From assembly GCA_964510495.1 (NCBI GenBank), contig CAZECR010000003.1, positions 1 through 64,000 on the forward strand: a stretch of DNA of 64,000 nucleotides. Reading direction: 5' to 3'. The translations under genes were made by a program, and so were the position numbers. The notes below the pieces were generated by a model that made no database searches, was not told where the DNA came from, and saw only the letters and a program-made list of their open reading frames with translations. Of the stretch, positions 48,485 through 58,152 are shown piece after piece (the first letter of the stretch is position 1; every line of letters starts with the position of its first letter). The stretch comes from CAZECR01 sp964510495 (GTDB taxonomy: Bacteria; Patescibacteriota; Patescibacteriia; Magasanikbacterales; GWA2-37-8).

Positions 48485-48513
48485 TTTTACAGGCATGTCA
48501 AACAGTATATACT
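48485..48513 (+). promoter_or_regulatory. Possible promoter of the sigma-factor gene
   Basis: TTTTAC, 17-base spacer, TATACT (with TATAAG overlapping), about 50 bases before the ATG. Confidence 0.45.
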
Positions 48514-48562
48514 ATAAGAATGTTTCAAGTGTAACATTTTTTTATTTTTTCCGTCTTCATTA

Positions 48563-49099
48563 ATGAACAAGATATCCGAGAAGCTACTCCTCTATCGTAT
48601 CCAAGCCAAACATAACCCCGAAGCGTTTGGTGAACTATACGATGCCTACGTAAAACAAATCTACCGTTTTGTTTATTTTAAAGTTAGCTCTCGCGAAGAA
48701 GCCGAAGATGTCACTGCCGATGTTTTTTTAAAAACGTGGAACTATCTCCGCGAAAATAAAGAAGTTAAAAGTTTTAGTGGACTTTTGTACCGTGTTGCAA
48801 GAACTGCCATTATAGATGTATATCGGAGTCGTGCAAAAGAGCCCCAGCTCATGAACGACGAAATGGATGTAACCGATGGGGGAGCGTGGTACAAAAAATT
48901 AGAAATAAAAATTGAAAATGAAAAATTGATTCAGGCTTTAAAAAAGTTAAAGCAGGAGTATCAAGAAATAATTATCCTAAGGTTTGTTGATGAACTTGAG
49001 CTGGATGAAATTGCAGAGATTATGGGCAAGGGTTCAGTCGCTGTTCGGGTGACCTTGCACCGAGCACTTAAAAAATTAAAAGAAATTGCGAAGCAATAA
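48563..49099 (+). CDS. ECF-type RNA polymerase sigma factor
   Basis: The 178-residue protein has sigma region 2 (about 20-90; YVKQIYRFVYFKVSSREEAE, DVFLKTWNYL) that binds core RNA polymerase and the -10, and region 4 (about 120-175; LDEIAEIMGKGSVAVRVTLH) that binds the -35. It lacks regions 1 and 3, as ECF sigmas do. The gene 6 bases downstream encodes a membrane protein that could be its anti-sigma factor, and the S-layer-like gene follows. The ATG lacks an SD. Targets are unknown. Confidence 0.92.
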   Translation: MNKISEKLLLYRIQAKHNPEAFGELYDAYVKQIYRFVYFKVSSREEAEDVTADVFLKTWNYLRENKEVKSFSGLLYRVARTAIIDVYRSRAKEPQLMNDEMDVTDGGAWYKKLEIKIENEKLIQALKKLKQEYQEIIILRFVDELELDEIAEIMGKGSVAVRVTLHRALKKLKEIAKQ

Positions 49100-49105
49100 A
49101 AAAGT

Positions 49106-50470
49106 ATGGATAGTAATTTGGTACGACAACTTAAAAAAATTAAGCATGCGGATATCAACCCGCGTGAAGAATGGGTCAAAAATAATCGCGCCCTTCTTTT
49201 GTCGCAGGTAAAAAATACCGTACCCGTTATTACCGAGCAAACCGCTGCCGCACGCCTTGAACGAGTTTGGTCAGGAATGGCCATTTTCTTCCCACGTAGT
49301 TTTGTTTACAATTTTGTCCGTCCCGTTGCATTGGTTGTCCTGGTAGCCGTTGTCGCTACCAGCAGTTATGCCTTTAGCGCAAACGCCTCAAATGACGCCC
49401 TCCCAGGTGATCAGGTACTCTACCCAGTAAAGCGCGCTTTTGAAGCTGTTGAAAAAACGAAAGTCGCTTGGGTTGGTACCAATAATGATCAGGCAAGGCT
49501 TAGTCTCGAACTCGCGAGTCGTCGCGCCGAAGAAGCCAAACAGATTGTCAACGACCCGGACAAAAAATCTCATATTTCTGAAACAGTCTCTGATCTTAAA
49601 GACGAGCTTCAAAATGTTAATAAAAATTTAGAAACGATCAAGAACGCATCGGATCAAACACTTTCTTCTCAAGTAGTGACAACTATTAAAGAAAATACTG
49701 ACAGCATCAAAGATGCGCTCCAAGAAGTAAAAGATAATTTACAAACAAGCTCGACCACAGCAGACAGTGACCTGAGCCAAGAAATAAGCATTGCTAAAGA
49801 CTTGGTTAAAGATACGGGCGTTAAAACAGTAGAGGTAGTAGTTGCCAAACATCTCGCCGACGATCATAGTATATCTAAAGAGGACGTGAGCAGTATTATC
49901 ACCACCGCACTCGATACCGCAGCAACTGATATCGGCGGGTCTAAGGTGCACGTCGACGGCGTAAAGAATATCGTGGATGTCGTAAAGACCGAGGTTAAGG
50001 ACTTAACAACTGGCGCTAACAGTAAGTCTGCTGGAGCGCTCGCTACTACAACACTGGCCTTTAATACGACCATTACCAACGTAGCGGCTGAGACTAAAGA
50101 TGCTGCTACCAAAACGAATGCAGTTTCCGAGCAGGTTGGTAAGACAATTTTCGAAGCCAAAGCACTGATTGCAACCGGGGACCTTTCTAAAGCGATCGAG
50201 GCGATTAAACAAGTAACCGAAGCGAGCAAGGAAGCTGAAAAAATTTCTGACACTACTCTTGCTAAAGTAAAAACAGTCTTGCCGATAGTACAGGTAATTA
50301 AGGATCAAAATGACGCTTCGCTCTTGGCGCCTACAGGCACAGTAATGATAGTGGTAACAACTACCCCCGACCAAAAACCAATTGTAGTTATGGTATCGGG
50401 AACAACTTCAACTGTAGTTAAAGCAACGAGTACGACTGCGGTAACAACGACGAGCTCATCCCTTAAATAA
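49106..50470 (+). CDS. Membrane protein after the ECF sigma gene (DUF5667-like; possible anti-sigma)
   Basis: The 454-residue protein has a cytoplasmic N-terminal ~70 residues (NPREEWVKNNRALLLSQVKN), a membrane helix (about 72-92) and a long outer part. The outer part starts SNDALPGDQVLYPVKRAFE, the hallmark of DUF5667, a family often encoded next to ECF sigma factors. Long helical repeats and a Thr-rich tail follow. The position right behind the sigma gene fits a role as its membrane-bound partner; direct evidence of sigma binding is lacking. No SD. Confidence 0.75.
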   Translation: MDSNLVRQLKKIKHADINPREEWVKNNRALLLSQVKNTVPVITEQTAAARLERVWSGMAIFFPRSFVYNFVRPVALVVLVAVVATSSYAFSANASNDALPGDQVLYPVKRAFEAVEKTKVAWVGTNNDQARLSLELASRRAEEAKQIVNDPDKKSHISETVSDLKDELQNVNKNLETIKNASDQTLSSQVVTTIKENTDSIKDALQEVKDNLQTSSTTADSDLSQEISIAKDLVKDTGVKTVEVVVAKHLADDHSISKEDVSSIITTALDTAATDIGGSKVHVDGVKNIVDVVKTEVKDLTTGANSKSAGALATTTLAFNTTITNVAAETKDAATKTNAVSEQVGKTIFEAKALIATGDLSKAIEAIKQVTEASKEAEKISDTTLAKVKTVLPIVQVIKDQNDASLLAPTGTVMIVVTTTPDQKPIVVMVSGTTSTVVKATSTTAVTTTSSSLK

Positions 50471-50476
50471 ACCATG

Positions 50477-50666
50477 CTATTTTCTTCTCCTACTTTCTGT
50501 CAGTTAGGCTGGCTGAAAGAATGGGGGAGAGAATAGGTTTTAAAAAAGATCAGTCTAAGGTCGAAGGCCCATACGGGTTTGCCTGATCATTGTATTCCCG
50601 CTCTATAGATATCAAAGATACCTATATCGGGAGAACCTTAGTTCATTTGACGCTGCTTCGGCAGCG
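50477..50666 (+). promoter_or_regulatory. Structured 5' leader of the S-layer-like gene (four hairpins)
   Basis: Four consecutive stem-loops fill the gap before the gene. They span 50477-50536 (CTATTTTCT.. with ..GAGAATAG), 50548-50588 (GATCAG/CTGATC), 50597-50631 (CCCG..TATAGATATC with GATACCTATA..CGGG) and 50651-50666 (CGCTGC-TTCG-GCAGCG). Long folded leaders are known to stabilise S-layer mRNAs in other bacteria. No T-run follows any of them. Confidence 0.65.
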
Positions 50667-50697
50667 CGCAGATGGGTAAGGAATTAAATTATTTATT

Positions 50698-53600
50698 ATG
50701 AACGATGTAAAAAAACTTGGAACCAAGATTTTGAACGTCGTCGTTTCTCTTGCTGTGACCGTAGTTTTCTCCGGTCTCAACGCTGCACTCTTACCGCTCG
50801 CCGCTCAGGCAGCTGTTTGCCCAGCTTTGAATGCAGGTGACATGCTTAAAGTAACTGGTAAACCAGCTATCTACGCTGTCAACAACGACCTCAAAGTCCT
50901 TTATTTCCCAAATGGTGACGTATTCAAGAGCTGGAGACCAACCTACGGTGGATATGTTTCCATCACTCAGGAATGTTTCGACTCTTTGTCCGTACCAAGC
51001 ACATACCCAGGTGCAGTTAACTACCAACCTGGATCATATGTCGTGAAGCGCCCTTCTTCCGACCAACTCTACGTAGTTGAACCGGGCAATACTTTGGCAA
51101 AAATCACAGCTGATGCTGCAAAAGCTCTCTACGGCACTAACTACAAAGTTATGGTCGTTGACGATGCTTTCTGGCCACATTACACCCAGCGCGGTGCAGA
51201 CGTAACTGAAGCTAAAGTACACCCAGGTATGCTCGTCTCAAACGGCGGCAAAACTTGGTATGTCAACAAAGATGGCAAGTTACAAGAAGTAACTTCCACT
51301 GGTATGACAGCTAACGGTTTCCAGACCAAGTTTGTCCACGCTGTCTCTGACAGTGCGGTTGCTGGTCTTATGACCGATGTAGCAATCACTGCTGAAGTCA
51401 AAGCCCTCACGGACAAGACTCAGAGTGGTGGCGTTGTTGGCAACCCAACTCCAGCTAACGGAAGCCTCTCGGTTTCTTTGGCTAGCGACAACCCATTTGC
51501 AACAACAATCGTTTCTGATACCACCAATGGTGCTCAGGGACAAATCCCAATGTTGAAATTGAACTTCGCTGCCGGCAACGACGGCGATGTAAAAGTTACT
51601 TCTGTCCAATTCAAGAGAACAGGTATTTCTGCTGACACTGATGTCCAGAATCTCTACCTCTATGACGATATGGGCACGAAAGTAGGTTCAAACCCAAGCA
51701 TTTCTAATGGTTTGGTAACCTTTACCAACTCTTCCGGTCTTTTCACCGTAAGCCGCGGTACTGTTAAACCAATCTGGGTAAAGATGGATCTTAAGACCGC
51801 AGTTTCTGCTGGTAAGACGATCGGATTCTCAATCCAGGCTGCTTCTTCAATTATCACTACCTCTGGTACTGTTAGTGGAAGCTTCCCATTGTCCAGCAAC
51901 ATGTTCACCACAGCTTCGGTAACGGATCTTGGTAAACTCGTTTTGACCAGTGTTACTCCTGCAGCTAACGCTACAGTAGATCCTGGTACAACTGGATATG
52001 AAATCTGGAGACTCCAGGCACAAAACACTTCTCAGGATACTGAAATTCGTCGTTTAGTCTTCACTATCGTTGGCTCTGTTAACGTTGGTGACCTCATGAA
52101 TTTCTCTCTCTGGGATGGTGCAACTCAGATCGGCAGCACTGTTGCTGATATGAACTCAGACAAAACAGTTGTATTCGACTGGTCTGCTGCTCCATATGTT
52201 ATTACCAAAGGACAAACCAAGACTTTGAGCCTTAAGACTGATGTAGTTGCTGGTACAAACCGTACTTTCCGCGCTACTATTCAGAACAGCTCTGACTTTG
52301 TTGTCTACGATCGTGGATACAATGTCTTCTTGAAAGCCAATGGTACTGACAGCTTCAATATCATTGAACCAAACAATGCTGGTACTGCAGTTAACTACAG
52401 TGTAAACACTGGTTCTTTAACTCAGACACTCGCATCAGATTCTCCAACTGGTAACATTGCTGATGGCGCTACTAACGTAACCCTCGGTAAATGGAACTAT
52501 AAAGCTAATGGTGAAGCTGTTAAGATCAATAGTCTTAGCGTTTCTTCAACCCTCAGTGTTACAACTGACAAATTAGCTAACGTTCGTTTGCTTGTTAACG
52601 GTTCACAGGTTGGTACCACTATCACGTCTTTGACTGGTAATGGCGTAGCAAACACTGGATTCGGTACTTTTGGAAGCAGCTTTATTATCCCAGCTGGCTC
52701 TTCTAGTACTATTACCGTTGTTGCTGATACTACAGATACAACCATCGCTGCTAACGACACTGTCGTTGTTGGTTTAGTTGGTACAACAAGTAATGCTCAG
52801 GGAACTGTTTCCTTAAGCTCACTTACAACTGTTAGTCAGAATGCTAACACCTTAACAGTAAAAGCAGGTACAGTTACTGTTACTGCTGACGCTTCATTTG
52901 GTAACAAATCTGCTACCAATCCAAACGGCACAGTAAACGCTACTCAGGCTAAAGTCGGTTCTTTCATCATTACCGCTGGTGCCGGAGAAGACGTTGATGT
53001 TTCTCAGATCACTTTGACTGAAACAGCAGCTAACTGTATTGGTGATTACATGCAGAATTTGACCCTTAAGGATTCAACTGGCAAACAACTTGGCCAGACC
53101 TATGCAAATCCTAACCCAAATCCATGTACAACCGCTAACACCTATACCTTCAACATCACTCCAGCTGTTCGTATCGTGAACGGTGCACAGTATGCTGTTG
53201 GTATCTATGCTGACCTCAAAGCTACTTACACTTCTGCCTCACCTCTCTTCAAGGTTAGTGCAGTAACTGCTAACGGCGTTAAGACCGGTACAAGTGCAAG
53301 TTTCTCTGGTAGTGTTTCACTCCAGAACAACTACATCTCTACTGCTGGTAATTTCACCGTAGCAACAGACTCTGACACTCCAGTTACCACCAACTACTTG
53401 ATGGGTGCAACTGGTCAGCTTCTTGGTAAGTTCAACATCACTTCTAGCTCGACTGAGCCGATTAACGTCACTCAGTTGGTTGTAAGTAACCGTTCTAGCT
53501 CAGGTGCTACCGGTACACTTCGCAACATCAAACTTATTGACAACGACAACGGCCAACAGATTGGTACGACCGTTTCATCGTTTGATACAACAAACAGTGC

Positions 53601-54396
53601 TGCGACATTCTCACACGCTGTCTTCAGTAACCTTAACTTTGTAGTACCGAAAGGCGCTTCAAAAGTTATCCAAGTTGTCGCTGATATCGTTTCCTACGAT
53701 GACAGTGGTTTCACTACAACTGGCCAGACTTCCAACCTTGCTATCTTAGAGCAATATACTGGCGCTTCGTATAGTGTTACTGCAACTGGTGCCTCTTCTG
53801 GTACTGTTGTAACTCCTGCTGTTCTTGCTAGTGGTGTAAGTGTAAGTGGTGTAAGCACAGATGTTGCCTACGCTGCTACAAGTACCTTCTACCGTGCTAA
53901 GCTTACTACTGCTTGGTCTTCTGACGCTCCATCCGGTGCATCATCGGGTTCTGCTTCTCAGACTATCGCCAAGTTTGTTGTTACAAACTTAGCTAACGCT
54001 GGTAACTACACAGCTACTGTTAAATATATTAACTTCGAATTGTCCACAACTCTTTCACAGGCTGGTGGATCAACTCGTGCGTTAACTGTTTACAAGGACA
54101 CACTTAGCACTACTGCGCTTGCTACTACCAGCTTTGGTAACTCAACCGGTAATGCTTTGGCTGCAGGTACTACATATACCACTGCCATCCCTGATGCTAA
54201 CTTCACTGATGTTAGTATCTCCTCTGGTTCTTCGAAGACTTTCTTCGTAACCTTGGATACCAGCGATGGTGCACAGTCCAAGTCCCTCTCGATCCGCATC
54301 CCAACGGGTGGTATCGTTTGGTCTGATGGTGTTACTGACACCATTACCGCCATGGGCCTTGACTTGCCATTGCAGTACAAGACCTTCACCTACTAA
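50698..54396 (+). CDS. S-layer-like major surface protein
   Basis: The 1232-residue protein has a signal peptide (about 1-39, ending AAQAA). A Cys-containing N-terminal domain (about 40-230) follows; its repeated units GDMLKVTGKPAIYAV, GSYVVKRPSSDQLYVV and GMLVSNGGKTWYVN are typical of CPR envelope proteins. Long Ser/Thr/Gly/Ala-rich beta-sandwich repeats make up the rest (e.g. DVQNLYLYDDMGTKVGS, LANVRLLVNGSQVG, LRNIKLIDNDNGQQIG). Charge is low and Thr content high, as in S-layer proteins. Codons end in C far more than in neighbouring genes, which suggests very high expression. The structured leader, strong terminator and adjacent glycan genes fit. I infer the S-layer role. Confidence 0.78.
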   Translation: MNDVKKLGTKILNVVVSLAVTVVFSGLNAALLPLAAQAAVCPALNAGDMLKVTGKPAIYAVNNDLKVLYFPNGDVFKSWRPTYGGYVSITQECFDSLSVPSTYPGAVNYQPGSYVVKRPSSDQLYVVEPGNTLAKITADAAKALYGTNYKVMVVDDAFWPHYTQRGADVTEAKVHPGMLVSNGGKTWYVNKDGKLQEVTSTGMTANGFQTKFVHAVSDSAVAGLMTDVAITAEVKALTDKTQSGGVVGNPTPANGSLSVSLASDNPFATTIVSDTTNGAQGQIPMLKLNFAAGNDGDVKVTSVQFKRTGISADTDVQNLYLYDDMGTKVGSNPSISNGLVTFTNSSGLFTVSRGTVKPIWVKMDLKTAVSAGKTIGFSIQAASSIITTSGTVSGSFPLSSNMFTTASVTDLGKLVLTSVTPAANATVDPGTTGYEIWRLQAQNTSQDTEIRRLVFTIVGSVNVGDLMNFSLWDGATQIGSTVADMNSDKTVVFDWSAAPYVITKGQTKTLSLKTDVVAGTNRTFRATIQNSSDFVVYDRGYNVFLKANGTDSFNIIEPNNAGTAVNYSVNTGSLTQTLASDSPTGNIADGATNVTLGKWNYKANGEAVKINSLSVSSTLSVTTDKLANVRLLVNGSQVGTTITSLTGNGVANTGFGTFGSSFIIPAGSSSTITVVADTTDTTIAANDTVVVGLVGTTSNAQGTVSLSSLTTVSQNANTLTVKAGTVTVTADASFGNKSATNPNGTVNATQAKVGSFIITAGAGEDVDVSQITLTETAANCIGDYMQNLTLKDSTGKQLGQTYANPNPNPCTTANTYTFNITPAVRIVNGAQYAVGIYADLKATYTSASPLFKVSAVTANGVKTGTSASFSGSVSLQNNYISTAGNFTVATDSDTPVTTNYLMGATGQLLGKFNITSSSTEPINVTQLVVSNRSSSGATGTLRNIKLIDNDNGQQIGTTVSSFDTTNSAATFSHAVFSNLNFVVPKGASKVIQVVADIVSYDDSGFTTTGQTSNLAILEQYTGASYSVTATGASSGTVVTPAVLASGVSVSGVSTDVAYAATSTFYRAKLTTAWSSDAPSGASSGSASQTIAKFVVTNLANAGNYTATVKYINFELSTTLSQAGGSTRALTVYKDTLSTTALATTSFGNSTGNALAAGTTYTTAIPDANFTDVSISSGSSKTFFVTLDTSDGAQSKSLSIRIPTGGIVWSDGVTDTITAMGLDLPLQYKTFTY

Positions 54397-54431
54397 TCGA
54401 GTTTAAGGGTAGCAAAAACCCTAGCACAATT

Positions 54432-54463
54432 CCCCCGGGCCGAAAGGCTCGGGGGGTTGTTTT
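54432..54463 (+). terminator. Strong terminator of the S-layer-like gene
   Basis: CCCCCGGGCC-GAAA-GGCTCGGGGG, a 10-bp stem with a GNRA loop, followed by TTGTTTTTTT. Confidence 0.95.
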
Positions 54464-54522
54464 TTTGGGTTTAATTTGATATTGTGGAAGATGAGAGCAG
54501 CTTATTTTTTTCTTAAAATAGC

Positions 54523-56802
54523 ATGAATCGTTTCACTTTATTCTTCAAAAACGCTTTGTATTTTCCACTGTTTGTACCGCTTCTGTTTACCCCGTTTACT
54601 TTTTTTGCGGCTCATTTTGGTAAAACAATGATTTTTCAGCTTAGTATTGATGTGTTGGTTGTAATTCTTTTGGTGGCTTTATTGGTAGGCAAGAAAGTGA
54701 TTGTCAGCCGATCGGTGCGATGGAAATCGCTCAATTGGCTTGATCGATCCCTGGTAGTATTTTTAATAATTTTAGTGATCACAAGTATCACTGGTATTAA
54801 TCAATCAGTGAGTTTTTGGGGTGACCAGTCTCGAGAGAACGGGGCGTTATTGTGGCTTCATCTGGGTGTCTGGTATTTTCTCATGAGGTCTTTTTGGAAC
54901 ACTGAAGAATGGCGACGTAGTTTTAGTGTAGTAACAGGTGTAGGTGTCGTTATTGCGTTGACGGGCTTTTTTCAAAACAGTCTTCCGAGTGCTTGGGGTT
55001 TAGCATCGGATGACCGTCTACAAGGTATTCTAGGAAATTCAGCGTATACTTCGCTCTATTTAGTTCCGGCATTTGGTGCCTCGTTGGTAGTAATGGCTCG
55101 TCAGTGGACTGGTTCATTTAAAACAGCCTGGAAGACGGGGGTGGCCGGTCTTTGTGCTGCTTGTATCGCTGTAGCTTTGGTGCTGACCCAATCACGTGGT
55201 AGTGTCGCGGGCTTAGTGGCTGGGCTTATTTTTGGCCTTATAGTGATGGTTTTTACGCTACCAAGTAAAAAGGCTAAGCGGGTGGGGGGCGCAACCCTTT
55301 TTGTAGTGCTGCTGCTGGGTATAGTGTTTGCAGTGAGTGCTCGGACTACCTGGGTCCACAAGCATGTACCATTGGTGAGCCGTTTTTTTGACACTTCAAG
55401 CTTTATGGAGGGAACGGGAAAAACTCGTCTGATGGCTTGGGAGATTGCGAAACAAGGTTTTTTCGACCATCCTGTTTTGGGTTGGGGCCTCAATTCTTAT
55501 GAAGCGATTTATAGCAAATACTATAATCCACTTTTTTTAAAGTACTCATTCTCCGAAACCGTTTGGGATAAACCGCATAATTGGTTTTTAGAAGTAGCTA
55601 CGAGCGCTGGGGTTGTGGGCCTGGTAAGTTACAGTTTAATTTTTGTTACCGCGCTGTGGTATGTACTTAAAAACAGCAAGACAAGACAGGGTGATCAAAC
55701 GGTACTGGTAGATGCTTCGTTAAAAAAAGATAGTTTGCCCGCGACCGTGGCATTAATTGTCGCAGGTACGCTCGTTGCGTATGGTGTGCAATTGCTCTTT
55801 CTGTTTGAAACAACCAATTCATTATTACTATTATTTTGGCTCATTGCTTTTGTATCGGTTCATTATGGCTCAGCAGAAGGTCAAAAAACTGACTCAATTG
55901 TCTTGGTGCCCAATGGCTGGTATAAACCATGCATGGTTTTGGGTGTAGTGTTGGTTTTAGTTCAGGGTTATAAAGGGAGTGTTCTGCCGCTAAAGGCTTC
56001 GTACCATCTTGAGAAGGCACATGCAGCCAATGATTTTACAACGTGGTCGGTGGAAGCCGCGCGTTCCTTAAATGTTCCAGTAGCCTTTCAAGGTGAAGTG
56101 GGTGTTTTTTTAGCTGAACGCTTTGTGCAGCTTGATAAAATGGATTTTCCGTTGGACTCCGCAACAACAACTGCTCTAGAGGTTGCGAGCATGCTTGAAG
56201 ATCAATCCACGCTTCACCCGCTTACAATAGCGTATCCTGTCTGGGCAGCTCAGATCTATGCGGTGCTGGGAGAAAAAATTGATCCAAAATATTTGGATGA
56301 TGGTCAGCGACTTGCAGAACGAGCGTTGGCTCTTTCACCTCGCAAACAAGATATTTTATTCATCCTTGGACGAATTCATTTGTTAAAAAAGGAGTTCCCG
56401 CAAGCGTTACAATTACAACAAGAAGCCGTGGATGTTGAGCCGAACATTGCTATTAGTCATTGGTTTCTGGGTCTGAGTTATCAGGCTGCCGGTCAAAGCA
56501 AAGAAGCTTTGGTTGAGATACATCGAGCATTTGAGTTAGGCTTTTATCCTTCCGCTGAGCAGCGGTTCTATGTTCTTGACTTAGAGTTGGCATCTAAAAA
56601 TTACGATGCTGTAATTGCTGGGTATACCACCTTTTTACAAAGTGAACCAGATAATCCTAATTGGTACATACGTCTGGCCACAGTATATGCGGTAAAAGGG
56701 GATAAAAAATCAGCGCTTGAATTTGCCCAAAAGGCAGTTGCACTTGATCCGAGTATACAGACAGCAGCAGAGGCTTTTATCAAACAGTATAAGTTACAAT
56801 AA
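54523..56802 (+). CDS. Wzy_C/O-antigen-ligase-like membrane protein with a TPR domain
   Basis: The 759-residue protein has about ten to twelve membrane helices in the first ~480 residues. A Wzy_C motif lies in the large outer loop (GKTRLMAWEIAKQGF, then HPVLGWGLNSYE). C-terminal tetratricopeptide repeats follow (about 590-755; FILGRIHLLKKEFPQALQLQ). Wzy_C enzymes polymerise or transfer lipid-linked glycans to lipid or protein at the outer membrane face. TPRs may recruit a protein acceptor. It follows the S-layer-like gene, so glycosylation of that protein is a reasonable guess. A second homologue is at 58153. Confidence 0.85.
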   Translation: MNRFTLFFKNALYFPLFVPLLFTPFTFFAAHFGKTMIFQLSIDVLVVILLVALLVGKKVIVSRSVRWKSLNWLDRSLVVFLIILVITSITGINQSVSFWGDQSRENGALLWLHLGVWYFLMRSFWNTEEWRRSFSVVTGVGVVIALTGFFQNSLPSAWGLASDDRLQGILGNSAYTSLYLVPAFGASLVVMARQWTGSFKTAWKTGVAGLCAACIAVALVLTQSRGSVAGLVAGLIFGLIVMVFTLPSKKAKRVGGATLFVVLLLGIVFAVSARTTWVHKHVPLVSRFFDTSSFMEGTGKTRLMAWEIAKQGFFDHPVLGWGLNSYEAIYSKYYNPLFLKYSFSETVWDKPHNWFLEVATSAGVVGLVSYSLIFVTALWYVLKNSKTRQGDQTVLVDASLKKDSLPATVALIVAGTLVAYGVQLLFLFETTNSLLLLFWLIAFVSVHYGSAEGQKTDSIVLVPNGWYKPCMVLGVVLVLVQGYKGSVLPLKASYHLEKAHAANDFTTWSVEAARSLNVPVAFQGEVGVFLAERFVQLDKMDFPLDSATTTALEVASMLEDQSTLHPLTIAYPVWAAQIYAVLGEKIDPKYLDDGQRLAERALALSPRKQDILFILGRIHLLKKEFPQALQLQQEAVDVEPNIAISHWFLGLSYQAAGQSKEALVEIHRAFELGFYPSAEQRFYVLDLELASKNYDAVIAGYTTFLQSEPDNPNWYIRLATVYAVKGDKKSALEFAQKAVALDPSIQTAAEAFIKQYKLQ

Positions 56803-56813
56803 ATTGTAAATCT

Positions 56814-57518
56814 ATGAAATCAAAAAATAAAATTGCACTTATTATTTTAGCAGGAGTTTTGGTGCTTGGAATTACTGCCGGCAGCATTTGGTATAGTGGT
56901 GCATTCGGCATTTCGGAGCGACGCCTCTATGCAAGTATTAAAAATAATCCTGAATTAGTTGCTCCCTACGAACAGGCTCAGAAAGACATTGAGACCATAA
57001 AAAAAACTCCCGATAAAGTCACTGCCTATGTTGATTTGGGTCTCAGTTGGAAGACGATGGGGGATCTATCGCTCAAAAATAAAGATATTTTTTATCAAAA
57101 GGCCCGTGATGCGTATCAGGCAGGAGCACAACGTTTTGGTACTAAAAATGTTATTTTTTATCTCAATGACGGTAAGGTTGCTGAGCTTATGGGGGACTAC
57201 GCTGACGCAGAAGCTAATTATAAAAAAATGATTGAAATTTCAGCGGGGGATGAGGCGGGATACATCAGCCTCGCCACACTGTACGATTACAAGCTTCATA
57301 AAACACCAGAAGAGATAGTGGCAGTGTATAATCAAGGTATCGCTAAACTGTTTAATCCGATTGCTTTAGTAAGCGCTCGTGGTACGTATCTTCGTCGTAT
57401 CGGGGATTATAAGAACGCGTTAGCTGATTATCAATTACTTGTTAAGTATTATCCAAATAATGATGGGTATAAGGCAATTGTTCAAGAACTTAATGCCAAG
57501 ATTAAGGGCGAATTATAA
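56814..57518 (+). CDS. Membrane-anchored TPR protein
   Basis: The 234-residue protein has one N-terminal membrane helix (about 8-28) and then tetratricopeptide-like helix pairs (AYVDLGLSWKTMGDLSL, VAELMGDYADAEANYKKMIE, RIGDYKNALADYQLLVKYYP). It is expected to hold partner proteins at the outer face. It begins 11 bases after the Wzy_C/TPR gene, so the two are likely co-transcribed and may work together. Confidence 0.78.
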   Translation: MKSKNKIALIILAGVLVLGITAGSIWYSGAFGISERRLYASIKNNPELVAPYEQAQKDIETIKKTPDKVTAYVDLGLSWKTMGDLSLKNKDIFYQKARDAYQAGAQRFGTKNVIFYLNDGKVAELMGDYADAEANYKKMIEISAGDEAGYISLATLYDYKLHKTPEEIVAVYNQGIAKLFNPIALVSARGTYLRRIGDYKNALADYQLLVKYYPNNDGYKAIVQELNAKIKGEL

Positions 57519-57587
57519 GTTATCCACAGTGACATATATTTTTAGGCAAAAATACTGTATACTAAATGTATTGAAAACGGAGGGGGG

Positions 57588-57612
57588 AAAACAACCGTAA
57601 GGTTGTTTTTTT
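57588..57612 (+). terminator. Terminator with GUAA loop
   Basis: AAAACAACC-GTAA-GGTTGTTTT followed by more T residues. It ends the transcript from 54523-57518. A promoter-like TGTATACT (57556-57563) and a GGAGGGGGG run (57579-57587) lie between the gene and this hairpin. Confidence 0.9.
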
Positions 57613-57674
57613 GTAATATTTTTTCTTGCAGTGTATAGCGCTCGTGTATTCTGTTAAAATAATATTTTGTTTAC

Positions 57675-58079
57675 ATGTCGTTTAATAGCATCATTCCTCC
57701 CTCAGAAATATCACTTGATTTTGTTCGGTCATCGGGCCCGGGAGGTCAAAATGTTAACAAAACGGCCACTAAAGCTGTGGTGCGTTGGCAGGTTGCTTCG
57801 TCACCAAGCTTCACTGCTGAAGAAAAGGCGCGTCTTGCTGCGCGCTTAGCTTCGCGTCTTACCAGTAAAGGTGAAATTATTGTTAGCGACGACACAAGCC
57901 GTTCTCAGCTCCAGAATCGAACGGCAGCCGTTCTCCGTTTAAATAAGTTGGTGCAAGCCGCGCTAGCTGTGCCCAAAGTGCGTCGGCCTACTCGGCCAAC
58001 AAAAGCTTCTAAAATAAGGCGTCTAGAGAGTAAGCAACGAGTTTCAGCAAGCAAAAGACTGCGACGCACCGTGGAATAA
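57675..58079 (+). CDS. arfB: ArfB/YaeJ-like peptidyl-tRNA hydrolase (ribosome rescue)
   Basis: The 134-residue protein has the release-factor GGQ motif in SSGPGGQNVNKT (Gly23-Gly24-Gln25) and a basic C-terminal tail (RRLESKQRVSASKRLRRTVE). ArfB enters stalled ribosomes through this tail and frees the peptide without a stop codon. It lacks the codon-recognition domains of RF1/RF2, and length is typical. The ATG lacks an SD. It stands alone between glycan operons. Confidence 0.93.
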   Translation: MSFNSIIPPSEISLDFVRSSGPGGQNVNKTATKAVVRWQVASSPSFTAEEKARLAARLASRLTSKGEIIVSDDTSRSQLQNRTAAVLRLNKLVQAALAVPKVRRPTRPTKASKIRRLESKQRVSASKRLRRTVE

Positions 58080-58097
58080 AAGTTGGTAAAAATGGCT

Positions 58098-58126
58098 TTG
58101 ACTTTTAGCCTCACCAGGCTTATACT
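58098..58126 (+). promoter_or_regulatory. Promoter of the second Wzy_C gene
   Basis: TTGACT, 17-base spacer, TATACT; 26 bases before the ATG at 58153. Confidence 0.75.
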
Positions 58127-58152
58127 TGCTCTATATTTATATTATCTTAGCT

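Noticed and set aside
48138..48562. A CRISPR array or phage attachment site in the gap before the sigma gene
   Set aside because: The repeats are palindromic operators of unequal spacing, with no spacers of constant length and no cas or integrase gene in the window.
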